Source: Cohnella pontilimi
GTDB lineage: Bacteria; Bacillota; Bacilli; Paenibacillales; Paenibacillaceae
Length of the DNA stretch: 64,000 nucleotides
Assembly (NCBI RefSeq): GCF_005049045.1
Contig: NZ_SUPK01000005.1
Location: 62,001 to 126,000, forward strand
Direction of reading: 5' to 3'
This document shows, one piece after another, positions 42,020 through 50,505 of the stretch. Made by a program: the position numbers and the translations under genes. The stretch's first letter is position 1; each line of letters opens with the position of its first letter. The notes beneath the pieces are model-generated. The model was not told the DNA's origin. It searched no databases and worked only from the letters and a program-made list of their open reading frames with translations.

Positions 42020-42985
42020 ATGAAATTATGGGAAGCCGTCAATTGGAACCGTCCGGATGATGATTTTACGATCACGTTTTGGAACCAAAACGTCATGCAG
42101 TTTTGGACGGATGAAGAGATTCCGTTGTCCGATGACAAAATGTCCTGGATCACGCTGAGCGACAAAGAGCGGGAGCTGTATATGAAAGTGCTCGGCGGGC
42201 TGACGCTGCTGGATACCGTACAGGGAGGCGTAGGCATGCCGAAGATCCTGGAATTCGTTGAAGGCTTGCAGCGCAAGGCGGTGCTCGGCTTTATGGGCAT
42301 GATGGAACAGATCCACGCCAAATCGTACAGCAGCATTTTCACGACACTGGCGGCCAAAGAGGAAATTGACGGCGTGTTCCGCTGGGTCGAAAACAACCGC
42401 TGCTTACAGATCAAAGCGGAGACGGTCTCGAAATATTACAATGGCATCAACACGCGCACAGACTTGTATTTGGCGATGGCGGCCTCCGTATTATTGGAAA
42501 GCTATCTCTTTTACAGCGGTTTTTTTTATCCGCTCTATTTGTCCGGACAGGGGAAAATGACGAGCAGCGGTGAAATCATCGATCTGATTCTCCGGGATGA
42601 AAGCATCCATGGGTTATACGTCGGCGTGCTGGCTCAAGAAATATTTGCAGATATGGGTCAGGATGAGCGGCAGTCGGCAATCGATACGCTCCACGGCCTT
42701 TTTCGCTTTTTACATCGTAATGAGGAGAAGTATACGGAAGAACTTTACGACCCGGTAGGACTGACGGATGAGGTAAAATCTTTTTTGCGTTACAATGCGA
42801 ACAAAGCGTTCATGAATTTGGGACTTGATCCTTTCTTTCCGGAGGAAGAGATCAACCCGATCGTCTTAAACGGGATCAGTACGCGCACGAAGCAGCATGA
42901 TTTCTTTTCCAAGAAAGGGAACGGTTATATTCGGACGATTCACGTAGAGCCGCTAACGGACAGCGATTTTCGATTTAATTTCTAG
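42020..42985 (+). CDS. nrdF: Class Ib ribonucleoside-diphosphate reductase, beta subunit
   Basis: A 321-residue ferritin-like subunit carrying the metal-radical cofactor. Ligands are D65 (TLLDTVQGG), E96 and H99 (MEQIHAKSY), and E193/H196 (DESIHG). The radical tyrosine is Y103. The length is normal. It follows nrdE by 38 bp with GGAGAG. A terminator is found directly after the stop. With nrdI and nrdE it forms the complete class Ib enzyme. Confidence 0.97.
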   Translation: MKLWEAVNWNRPDDDFTITFWNQNVMQFWTDEEIPLSDDKMSWITLSDKERELYMKVLGGLTLLDTVQGGVGMPKILEFVEGLQRKAVLGFMGMMEQIHAKSYSSIFTTLAAKEEIDGVFRWVENNRCLQIKAETVSKYYNGINTRTDLYLAMAASVLLESYLFYSGFFYPLYLSGQGKMTSSGEIIDLILRDESIHGLYVGVLAQEIFADMGQDERQSAIDTLHGLFRFLHRNEEKYTEELYDPVGLTDEVKSFLRYNANKAFMNLGLDPFFPEEEINPIVLNGISTRTKQHDFFSKKGNGYIRTIHVEPLTDSDFRFNF

Positions 42986-42991
42986 ACGCAA

Positions 42992-43024
42992 AGCCGACCT
43001 TTCCACGGAGAGGCCGGTTTTTTA
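42992..43024 (+). terminator. Terminator of the nrd operon
   Basis: GCCGACCT (about 42993-43000) pairs with AGGCCGGT (43011-43018) with one mismatch, followed by a T run. Confidence 0.8.
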
Positions 43025-43074
43025 TAATAGAAGAGGATGGGCGATATACTAAATTCAGGAAAGGGGTGTTCTCC

Positions 43075-43992
43075 GTGCTGCAAACGGTTACAGGTCCGAT
43101 TATTTCGCAAGAAGCGGGACGGATTTTGGAGCACGAGCATGTGCTCGTAGGGTTTGTGGAAGATGGGAAGCTGACGCCGGGGCTTTACGACCGCAGCGAT
43201 GTGGTCTCCTCCATCCTCCCGTTCCTATTGAAGTTAAAGGAAACCGGATGCAGAACTATGGTGGACTGCGCGCCGGAGTATTTAGGCAGGGACCCCTACA
43301 TCCTTCGCGAATTGACGGAGTTGTCCGGCATCCGGCTTGTGACCAATACGGGGTTTTATAAGCGGCCTTATTTGCCGGCTTTCGTATACGAGGCTTCGGA
43401 ACGAGACTTAGCCGAATTATGGACCAAGGAAGCGATGAACGGCATCGGAGAGAGCGGCGTGTATCCCGGATTTATCAAAATCGCGCTCAACGACGGGAAG
43501 GCCATCGACGAAATTCAGTTAAAGATTCTTCGTGCTGCTATGCGGACTTCTCTCGAAACCGGTCTGCCGATTCAATGTCATACGATAGGCTCCGAAATCG
43601 CACAACACGCTTACGAAGTCATGAAACAAGCGCACTTCGAGCAAGAGCGGTTCATTTGGGTGCACGCGCACACCTTTCAGGATGAAGAGCTCTATCGTAG
43701 GCTTGCGGCGGAGGGTGGATGGATTTCCGTCGACAATATCCGAATGGAGAGTGTTCAGGAACATTTGGACCTGCTCATCCGGCTGCGGGACATCGGGGTG
43801 AGCGGCCGAGTCCTTTTGTCCCAGGATACGGGCTTTTACGAGGTGGGGAAGCCGGGCGGAGGCACCTTGAATCCGTATCATCTCTTGTTCACCGACTTCT
43901 TCCCTGCGGCCGCGGCCGCAGATTTGGACCCGCAATGGCTCGAGGAATGCGTCACCAGCCATGCATTTCAGGCGATGAGCAGACGAAATTAA
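43075..43992 (+). CDS. Phosphotriesterase-like metal-dependent hydrolase
   Basis: A 305-residue amidohydrolase-superfamily protein of the phosphotriesterase/PHP group. Metal ligands: H-x-H in LEHEHVL near the N-terminus, a carboxylated-type lysine in GFIKIALNDG (about residue 138), histidines in QCHT and WVHAHTFQD, and the aspartate in LLSQDTGFY. The GTG at 43075 is 8 bases after AAAGGGG. A GTG at 43066 is also possible. Most family members are lactonases or sugar-lactone esterases, and the substrate is open. Confidence 0.85.
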   Translation: MLQTVTGPIISQEAGRILEHEHVLVGFVEDGKLTPGLYDRSDVVSSILPFLLKLKETGCRTMVDCAPEYLGRDPYILRELTELSGIRLVTNTGFYKRPYLPAFVYEASERDLAELWTKEAMNGIGESGVYPGFIKIALNDGKAIDEIQLKILRAAMRTSLETGLPIQCHTIGSEIAQHAYEVMKQAHFEQERFIWVHAHTFQDEELYRRLAAEGGWISVDNIRMESVQEHLDLLIRLRDIGVSGRVLLSQDTGFYEVGKPGGGTLNPYHLLFTDFFPAAAAADLDPQWLEECVTSHAFQAMSRRN

Positions 43993-44009
43993 GATACACA
44001 ATCTCGCAT

Positions 44010-44031
44010 GCCGGCGATCAGCCGGCTTTTT
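44010..44031 (+). terminator. Terminator after the phosphotriesterase-like gene
   Basis: GCCGGC (44010-44015) and GCCGGC (44021-44026) around GATCA, followed by TTTTT. Confidence 0.85.
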
Positions 44032-44122
44032 GTATGTCGATCAGCTTATCTTCAGCTGGATTTCATGATTTCTTCATCTTGTCGGTATACAATGAGAAAA
44101 AAAGAGATAGAAGGTACATCCC

Positions 44123-44776
44123 ATGAAGACGAAAAAAACGGTCTGGATACCAGCCATTATAGCGGCTGCGGTTGCTGCCGTGCTGTTGGCTTACTATTAC
44201 TACATGTCTTTGTCCCACGGCGGCGGAGAAGTTCGCCCGCATGTACCAAGCGGCGGTGCCGAAGGATTCCGTCCTCACAGAGGAGAAGGACCGGGGGGCA
44301 GTGGAGAGATTTTCAAGACCCTGGGCACGATCGCCGTGTTCCTGGGGGCGGCTAGTTTCACCTGGTTCTGGTTCAAAAAGAGACGGAATTCTCGGTCCAT
44401 GCTGGTGCGGAAAGCCGGAAAGCTGTTCTACGCGGTACACAAGCTGCTGGGATGGACAACTCTCATCGCGATTGCGGTTCACGGTATCTATTTTTTGATT
44501 ACCAAATCGGGCGACAACAAAATTTACACCGGTCTCGCCGGATTCGTAATTTTGCTGGCGATCAGCGGATATGGATTGTTCATTCCGAGAATTCGGAACA
44601 AGTGGATGCGTACGGTACACCGTTCGCTCGGGTTGCTTTGGGTTCCCGTGCTCATTCTGCATGCCGGAGGCTCGGCTATTGCAGCGATCGTCGCAAACCT
44701 TGCGGTGTGTGTGCTCGTCCAGTTCCTCGAGAAAAGAGCGGAAAGATCGGAAGAACCGATTCCGGAAAATCGGTGA
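44123..44776 (+). CDS. Membrane protein with four histidines, cytochrome b-like or ferric-reductase-like
   Basis: A 217-residue protein with about five to six hydrophobic segments (about residues 8-27, 64-82, 112-132, 139-157 and 170-195). Four histidines sit in or next to membrane helices: FYAVHKLLG, AIAVHGIYF, RTVHRSLG and LILHAGG. This could ligate two b-type hemes, as in ferric reductase or cytochrome b561 folds. A His/Gly-rich loop (HGGGEVRPHVP, FRPHRGEG) follows the first segment. No flavin or NAD domain is attached. The function is unknown. Confidence 0.7.
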   Translation: MKTKKTVWIPAIIAAAVAAVLLAYYYYMSLSHGGGEVRPHVPSGGAEGFRPHRGEGPGGSGEIFKTLGTIAVFLGAASFTWFWFKKRRNSRSMLVRKAGKLFYAVHKLLGWTTLIAIAVHGIYFLITKSGDNKIYTGLAGFVILLAISGYGLFIPRIRNKWMRTVHRSLGLLWVPVLILHAGGSAIAAIVANLAVCVLVQFLEKRAERSEEPIPENR

Positions 44777-45017
44777 AAGCCGTACAGAGTCCACGGAAAG
44801 GATCCGATTACTTTTTTGACAAGCGTCTATTGATGACCAATCTGTCTAACTTCGTACATATACTGGGGTATTCATCCATTCCGTATATGGAATCCTGAAC
44901 AAAGGAGACGATGACATGCCGTTTGCAAGACCGCCCTGCTAATCTTTAACGTCATACCGAGTACGAGCGCCTCCACACTGGTTGGGAACCTCAATCAGAA
45001 TAGAGAGGAGCTCGAAA

Positions 45018-46193
45018 ATGCGGTATATGCCGAATGTTTGGAAGCTGTTTGCGATCCGTTTCTTTTCCAGTCTTATTCCGGCCTATGTGATTGAGAGATT
45101 GTATTGGGAAGAACGAGGCATGACCATTGAGATGGTCGTGTATACTGAAATCATCTACGCGGTCACGATCGTATTGCTTGAGTTGCCAACCGGCATCATG
45201 GCCGATAAATGGGGCAGGAAGCCGATGATTGTATTATCGGCCTTCATGGGCTGTTGCGAATTTCTGATCCTGCTGTTTGCGACGGAATTTTGGCATTTCG
45301 CGCTGGTCGTATTTCTGGCGGCGATCGGGCGCTCGGCCAGCAGCGGGGCGGAAAACGCTTTGCTGTATGATTCCTTATTGTCCGCCGGCGAAGAGACGTC
45401 TTTTGAGAAGTATCTGGGGCATCTAAACGCTCTCGACATCTCCGCAACGATCATTGCGGCACTCTGTGGAAGCTTGTTGGCGAGCCGTTTCCATTACGAG
45501 CTGAATTACGGGATTTCCTTCGTCAGCACGCTTGTCTCCTTGGGCTTAACGCTTACGCTCGTTGAACCGGCTGTCAAAAATCCGACGGATGAAGATCCGC
45601 CGATCCCGATTCGGACCTATATCACCGCATCGGTACGCTTTTTTCGGAATCATCCGGGCGTTTATCTTGTCCTGTTATCCGGCATGGTCACAGGTTCGGC
45701 CGTAAATTTCATCGACGAGTTTTGGCAGACCTACCTGGACAGGGTTCATATTCCCGTCCTTTATTTCGGATTGGTTTCGGCCGCGATCTTCATGCTTAGA
45801 CTGCCGGGCAATCTTGTAGCGCACAAGCTGAAAAGCGTGTTCGGTTACAGTAGTTTGCTATCGGCTATTATGGCGGGAATAGCCCTTGGGTTTCTATGTC
45901 TCTCGGTTATGAAAGGCATCAGCGGTTTGGCGGCAATCTTGCTCGTCTGTTTGATGGCCGGCGTGATGGAGCCGCTTGCTGCCGGGTATTTGCAGCATCG
46001 CATCGATTCTTCGATGAGAGCGACACTCGGTTCTTTTCAGTCTTTGGGAGAAAATGCCGTACTTAGTGTCATCGGAATAGGGTTCGGTTATTTCTCTTCC
46101 AAATTGGATATTTTCGGAGGATTCGGATTTATTGCGTGCATTTGCTGCCTGTTCTTGATTTATTTTTCATACGCATCCCGTAAACATATTTGA
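45018..46193 (+). CDS. MFS transporter
   Basis: A 391-residue transporter with about 12 hydrophobic segments from the ATG after GAGGAG. The motif A loop reads GIMADKWGRKPM (about residues 59-70), as in drug-type MFS pumps. The N-terminus (MRYMPNVWKLFAIRFFSSLIPAYVIERLYWEERGM) resembles small-molecule MFS proteins of Bacillales with unknown substrates. A terminator follows. The stretch 44777-45017 before it holds only tiny frames (an 8-codon one at 44915 and a 12-codon one at 44910 behind AAAGGAG), with no clear role. Confidence 0.87.
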   Translation: MRYMPNVWKLFAIRFFSSLIPAYVIERLYWEERGMTIEMVVYTEIIYAVTIVLLELPTGIMADKWGRKPMIVLSAFMGCCEFLILLFATEFWHFALVVFLAAIGRSASSGAENALLYDSLLSAGEETSFEKYLGHLNALDISATIIAALCGSLLASRFHYELNYGISFVSTLVSLGLTLTLVEPAVKNPTDEDPPIPIRTYITASVRFFRNHPGVYLVLLSGMVTGSAVNFIDEFWQTYLDRVHIPVLYFGLVSAAIFMLRLPGNLVAHKLKSVFGYSSLLSAIMAGIALGFLCLSVMKGISGLAAILLVCLMAGVMEPLAAGYLQHRIDSSMRATLGSFQSLGENAVLSVIGIGFGYFSSKLDIFGGFGFIACICCLFLIYFSYASRKHI

Positions 46194-46230
46194 TGATCGA
46201 AGCAAGGATTATGTTCAGACTGTTCTCAAG

Positions 46231-46254
46231 CCGCCGGGTTGCCCGGCGGTTTTC
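46231..46254 (+). terminator. Terminator after the MFS gene
   Basis: CCGCCGGG-TTG-CCCGGCGG (46231-46249), followed by TTTTC. Confidence 0.9.
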
Positions 46255-46301
46255 ATTTGGCGGAATAAAAAATTCAAATGAGTCCACGGTATAGACAATC
46301 G

Positions 46302-46313
46302 GGTTATATAACC
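46302..46313. promoter_or_regulatory. 12 bp perfect palindrome upstream of the sodium symporter gene
   Basis: GGTTATATAACC is self-complementary and lies 31 bp before the NSS start. It is AT-centred and has no T run. It may be an operator or overlap a promoter -10 element (TATATA). Confidence 0.4.
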
Positions 46314-46344
46314 TAGACCAGCAAATAAAGCCTAGGGGTGCATC

Positions 46345-47712
46345 ATGAACGAACAGCCATCGAACACAACTCTTGATCCCAATGACCGAAAAAATGAACG
46401 GTTTACTTCTTCGGGCTTCATATTAGCGGCGATCGGAAGTGCTGTCGGGCTCGGGAACATGTGGAAATTCCCGTATATTACGGGGAAACACGGGGGTGCC
46501 GCATTTTTTCTGCTGTTCATTGTTTGCTTGCTGTTGGTAGGATTGCCGATCTTGTTGGCGGAAATGACGATCGGACGCGGGGGCAGGGGGAACGCCGCAA
46601 CTTCCTTCTATAAACTCACCGGAAAAAAATATTGGGGATGGTTGGGCTTACTGTCCGTTGTCACCGCGTTTCTCATTATGTCCTATTACGCCGTCGTAGC
46701 GGGATGGACGCTTCACTACACGCTGGAATCCTTCACCGGTGCTCTGTATCACCCAGGGATGGACTATAAGGCGGAATTCCTCTCGTTTGCTTCCGGATCG
46801 ATGCCCCTGGTTTGGCAAGCGGTCGTCATGATCATCAGCGGATGGGTCATTGCCAAGGGAGTATCCGGGGGAATCGAGAAATTCAACAAGATTTTGATAC
46901 CTGGCTTTCTGATCATCCTGCTCATCCTCATGGCTCGATCTCTAACGCTCCCGGGTGCAGGGCAGGGCGTGGAGTTTTTCTTGAAGCCCGACTTTTCCAA
47001 ATTGGATGCGGAGTCCGCGCTGATTGCATTGGGACACGCTTTCTTCTCCCTCTCCCTGGGAATGGGATGTATGCTTACGTATGGATCCTACGTGAATAAA
47101 CAACAATCGTTGGGTGCTGCGACGTGGGCGATCGGTTTGGGGGATATGGTATACGCCTTTATCGCAGGTCTTGTCATTTTCCCCACGGTGTTCTCCTATG
47201 GACTAGAGCCTGGTGAGGGTGTAGGGCTGGCGTTCATGGCACTTCCTGCGGCATTTTCCCAAATGCCCTTCGGGTCACTATTTGGAGGACTGTTCTTCCT
47301 GCTCCTTGCGATCGCCGCTTTGACCTCTGCCGTTTCGATCCTCGAGGTTCCCGTCGCTTATACCATGAGTAAATGGGAGTGGAGCCGGAAAAAAGCGGCC
47401 GTGATCGTTTCAATCGTCTGCTTCTTGGTCGGAATTCCGGCTGCGCTGTCCGTTGGAGGAGCCTTCAGCTCGTTCCATCCCGGCGGGAAGACGGTGTTTG
47501 ATTGGGTGGATTTTGTTACTGCCTATATTCTCATGCCTTTTGGGGGACTGATTGTTACGTTGTTTACAGGATACGCTTGGAAAAAGGCGGGAGAAGAAGC
47601 GGGCTTGTCCGGATTCTGGTACGGCACCTGGATGTTCCTGCTCAGGTATGTAGCTCCGATTCTGATCATTCTCGTTTTCCTTTACTCCGTCGGGATTATT
47701 TCTCTGGCTTAA
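46345..47712 (+). CDS. Sodium-dependent transporter, NSS/SNF family
   Basis: A 455-residue symporter with about 12 segments. Segment 1 has the family signature GSAVGLGNMWKFPYITGKHGG, which forms the sodium and substrate site in LeuT-like proteins. The C-terminal segments (DFVTAYILMPFGGL) complete the 5+5 fold. It probably imports a hydrophobic amino acid or related amine. Its stop overlaps the stop of the convergent POT gene by 4 bp, with no terminator between. Confidence 0.93.
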   Translation: MNEQPSNTTLDPNDRKNERFTSSGFILAAIGSAVGLGNMWKFPYITGKHGGAAFFLLFIVCLLLVGLPILLAEMTIGRGGRGNAATSFYKLTGKKYWGWLGLLSVVTAFLIMSYYAVVAGWTLHYTLESFTGALYHPGMDYKAEFLSFASGSMPLVWQAVVMIISGWVIAKGVSGGIEKFNKILIPGFLIILLILMARSLTLPGAGQGVEFFLKPDFSKLDAESALIALGHAFFSLSLGMGCMLTYGSYVNKQQSLGAATWAIGLGDMVYAFIAGLVIFPTVFSYGLEPGEGVGLAFMALPAAFSQMPFGSLFGGLFFLLLAIAALTSAVSILEVPVAYTMSKWEWSRKKAAVIVSIVCFLVGIPAALSVGGAFSSFHPGGKTVFDWVDFVTAYILMPFGGLIVTLFTGYAWKKAGEEAGLSGFWYGTWMFLLRYVAPILIILVFLYSVGIISLA

Positions 47713-49202
47713 CGCACACCCTTCATGAATCGTTGTATGCTCGGCGAAAGCATGAACAGCACCGCTCCCAGTACCAAGGCTGCGACGCCGATCGTTCCGA
47801 AATAAGCCATTTCGTTGTCGGGCGTATAAAATTTGACGATTTGCGCGTTAATCGCCTGTGCGGCCGCATTGGACAGGAACCATAAACTCATCGTTTGAGC
47901 CAGGAAGGCGGCGGGCGCAAGCTTCGTCGTAGCCGACAGGCCGACGGGCGATAAGCACAGCTCGCCAATCACGACAAGAAGATAACTGAGCACCAGCCAT
48001 AGCGGATTCACCAAGCGATCACTGCCCCCAAAGTAGGCGGGTAAAAGAATGACGAGGAAAGACACCCCGGCGAACAGCAGAGCCAAAGAGAATTTCACGG
48101 GGATGGACGGCTCGCGGGCGCCCATTTTAATCCATAACCACGCGAAGACAGGCGCCAGCACGATAATAAACAGCGGATTTAGCGATTGGAACCAGGCTGG
48201 GGAAATATGGAGGCCGGCAAAGTCCAGTTGTGTGCGCTTATCCGCATAATTGGCAAGGATCGTAGAGCCTTGTTCCTCAATGGCCCAAAACATCACGGAC
48301 GCAATAAACAACGGAATATAAGCGACGACTCTGGAGCGTTCGATGCCCGTTGTTTTGGGGCTTCGGTACATGACCACGAAATAGGCGATGGGGATGAGAA
48401 TCCCCAAAATACCCACCAGCCGGATGAACGTATCGAAAGTGAGAATGCCCGCCCGGATAGAAATGGCCGCCAAAATGGCGATGATCGCCGCACCTAAAAT
48501 GATTCGGGTGAGCACTTGTTTCTTTTCGGAAGGTCGGAGAGGATTCGGAACAATGGTGCCGGCAAGCCCTAAATTGGGTCTCCGGGTGGCAACGAAAACG
48601 ACCAGTCCCAAAAACATGCCGACTGCAGCGAGAGCGAATCCCCAGTGGAAGTTATATCGTTCTCCTACCGTACCGACGATTAAGGGAGCCAGAAATCCCC
48701 CGAGGTTGATCCCCATGTAGAAAATACTGAATCCCGCATCGCGGCGGTTATCCTCTTCCGCATACATCTCGCCGACAATGCTGGACACGTTCGGCTTCAA
48801 GAGCCCCGTACCCAATACGATCAACACCATCGACACAAAAAACATCGCAACGCTTCCGGGTACGGCCAGCGCCAAGTGGCCGAACATGATCAAGATGCCG
48901 CCGTAAAAAACGGCTCTCGATGTCCCGAATACCCGGTCCGCCAGCCAGCCGCCGATGATTCCGGACATATACACGAGCGAACCGTAAATTGACATGATCG
49001 CAAGCGCCGTATGTTCCGGCAGTCCCAGGCCGCCTCTCGTGACTTCGTAGTACATATAAAAGACGAGGATCGCCCGCATCCCGTAGTAGGAGAAACGCTC
49101 CCAGAACTCCGTGAAGAAAAGGGTAAGCAAGCCCCTCGGGTGTCCGAAAAAGCCTTTTTGCGGTACGCTGGAGACGATCTTTTGTTTATTGTAATCCGAC
49201 AT
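47709..49202 (-). CDS. Proton-dependent oligopeptide transporter (POT/PTR2 family)
   Basis: A 497-residue transporter with about 14 segments. The proton-coupling motif E-x-x-E-R is visible in FFTEFWERFSYYGMRA (about residues 30-45), and the PTR2 signatures GGWLADRVFGTSRAVFYGG and FYMGINLGGFLAP are present. It imports di- and tripeptides with protons. It is convergent to the NSS symporter, and the two stop codons overlap at 47709-47712. Confidence 0.94.
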   Translation of the reverse strand: MSDYNKQKIVSSVPQKGFFGHPRGLLTLFFTEFWERFSYYGMRAILVFYMYYEVTRGGLGLPEHTALAIMSIYGSLVYMSGIIGGWLADRVFGTSRAVFYGGILIMFGHLALAVPGSVAMFFVSMVLIVLGTGLLKPNVSSIVGEMYAEEDNRRDAGFSIFYMGINLGGFLAPLIVGTVGERYNFHWGFALAAVGMFLGLVVFVATRRPNLGLAGTIVPNPLRPSEKKQVLTRIILGAAIIAILAAISIRAGILTFDTFIRLVGILGILIPIAYFVVMYRSPKTTGIERSRVVAYIPLFIASVMFWAIEEQGSTILANYADKRTQLDFAGLHISPAWFQSLNPLFIIVLAPVFAWLWIKMGAREPSIPVKFSLALLFAGVSFLVILLPAYFGGSDRLVNPLWLVLSYLLVVIGELCLSPVGLSATTKLAPAAFLAQTMSLWFLSNAAAQAINAQIVKFYTPDNEMAYFGTIGVAALVLGAVLFMLSPSIQRFMKGVR

Positions 49203-49290
49203 CGCTGTTCCTCCGTTCGGTCGAGCCCAATGATCCTGCAGTTCATTAGTTCCCTCCGTGAGTAGGTTTTATGAGTCAGACGCCATATAG

Positions 49291-49318
49291 TTGTTCAGGA
49301 GTGCAAGTGTGTTATAGT
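49291..49318 (+). promoter_or_regulatory. Likely rlmN promoter
   Basis: TTGTTC (49291-49296), a 16 bp spacer and TATAGT (49313-49318), 44 bp before rlmN. Confidence 0.5.
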
Positions 49319-49361
49319 GGAAACGATAATAGAACAGAGCTTATAAATGGAGAGGACCTTC

Positions 49362-50432
49362 ATGAATAAACCATCTATATACGGATTCACATGGGAACAA
49401 CTGACGGCATGGCTTGGCGAACGCGGACACTCCAAGTTCCGGGCCTCCCAGGTTTGGGACTGGCTTTATCGGAAAAGGGTGACCGAGTTTTCGGAGATGG
49501 CCGATGTTAACCCGGAGTGTACGCAGCTCTTGGCGGATCAATTTGCGCTTCAAACGTTGAGCGAGCACACCAAGCAGCAATCTGCGGACGGAACGGTGAA
49601 ATTTCTGTTCCAGCTCCAAGACGGCAACCTGATTGAAACGGTGTTGATGCGGCATAAATTCGGTTTGTCGGTTTGCGTAACCACACAGGTAGGCTGCAAC
49701 ATTGGGTGCAGCTTTTGCGCGAGCGGGCTGCTCAGCAAAAATCGGGATTTGTCCGCCGGAGAAATCGTGGAACAAATTGTGAAAGTACAGCTCCATCTTG
49801 ATCAGGCGCAGCAGGATGAGCGCGTGACGCATATTGTGGTGATGGGGATCGGCGAGCCGTTCGATAATTACGAAAATTTGCTGGACTTCTTGACGGTGGT
49901 CAAGGATCCGAAAGGACTGGCCGTCGGCCCGCGGCATATTACGGTGTCCACCAGCGGCCTCGCCGATAAAATCCGCCAATTTGCGGATGACGATCCGGGC
50001 GTGAACCTGGCGGTTTCATTACATGCACCGAACAATGAAATTCGCACCCGTATCATGAAAATCAACCGGGCCATCCCGATCGAGCAATTGATGCAGGCGA
50101 TCGATTACTATTTGGACAAGCTGAATCGCAGAATTACGCTCGAATATATCCTCCTTAAAGATGTGAACGACCGGCAGGAGCATGCACTGGAGCTGGCCGA
50201 GCTGATCGGCGACCGGCGCCCTCTTGTGAATGTGAACCTCATCCCCTATAATCCTGTGGATGAGCATAGCCAGTATCACAGAAGCGAGCAGGAATCGATC
50301 CGGATGTTCTATGACACGCTGAAAAAGCAAGGTGTCAGCTGCAGTGTGCGCTTGGAGCACGGGACCGATATCGATGCCGCCTGCGGGCAATTGAGAAGCA
50401 AACAATTCAAGTCCGTCCCATCCCTGTCCTAA
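49362..50432 (+). CDS. rlmN: 23S rRNA (adenine2503-C2)-methyltransferase RlmN
   Basis: A 356-residue radical-SAM methyltransferase from the ATG after GGAGAGG. The iron-sulfur motif is C112-x3-C116-x2-C119 ([12 protein letters not shown]). The C-terminal mechanism cysteine is in [10 protein letters not shown], and the SAM stretch [13 protein letters not shown] is intact. It methylates C2 of A2503 in 23S rRNA and A37 of some tRNAs. A longer frame from 49347 adds five residues without its own ribosome binding site. Confidence 0.96.
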   Translation: MNKPSIYGFTWEQLTAWLGERGHSKFRASQVWDWLYRKRVTEFSEMADVNPECTQLLADQFALQTLSEHTKQQSADGTVKFLFQLQDGNLIETVLMRHKFGLSVCVTTQVGCNIGCSFCASGLLSKNRDLSAGEIVEQIVKVQLHLDQAQQDERVTHIVVMGIGEPFDNYENLLDFLTVVKDPKGLAVGPRHITVSTSGLADKIRQFADDDPGVNLAVSLHAPNNEIRTRIMKINRAIPIEQLMQAIDYYLDKLNRRITLEYILLKDVNDRQEHALELAELIGDRRPLVNVNLIPYNPVDEHSQYHRSEQESIRMFYDTLKKQGVSCSVRLEHGTDIDAACGQLRSKQFKSVPSLS

Positions 50433-50447
50433 GGCAGGGATTTTTTT
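50421..50447 (+). terminator. Terminator overlapping the rlmN stop
   Basis: TCCCTG (50421-50426) pairs with CAGGGA (50435-50440), followed by seven T residues. The rlmN stop codon (50430-50432) is in the loop. Confidence 0.85.
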
Positions 50448-50505
50448 ATGTGCCCGGCGGGCCGTTGGCTGCATTCAAAAATACAGAGAGGGAAAAGCTT
50501 ACCTT

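Noticed and set aside
44882..44960. Tiny ORFs of 8 and 12 codons behind AAAGGAG before an MFS gene
   Set aside because: They could be a leader peptide, but no hairpin masking the MFS ribosome binding site is evident. They are therefore not listed as a gene.
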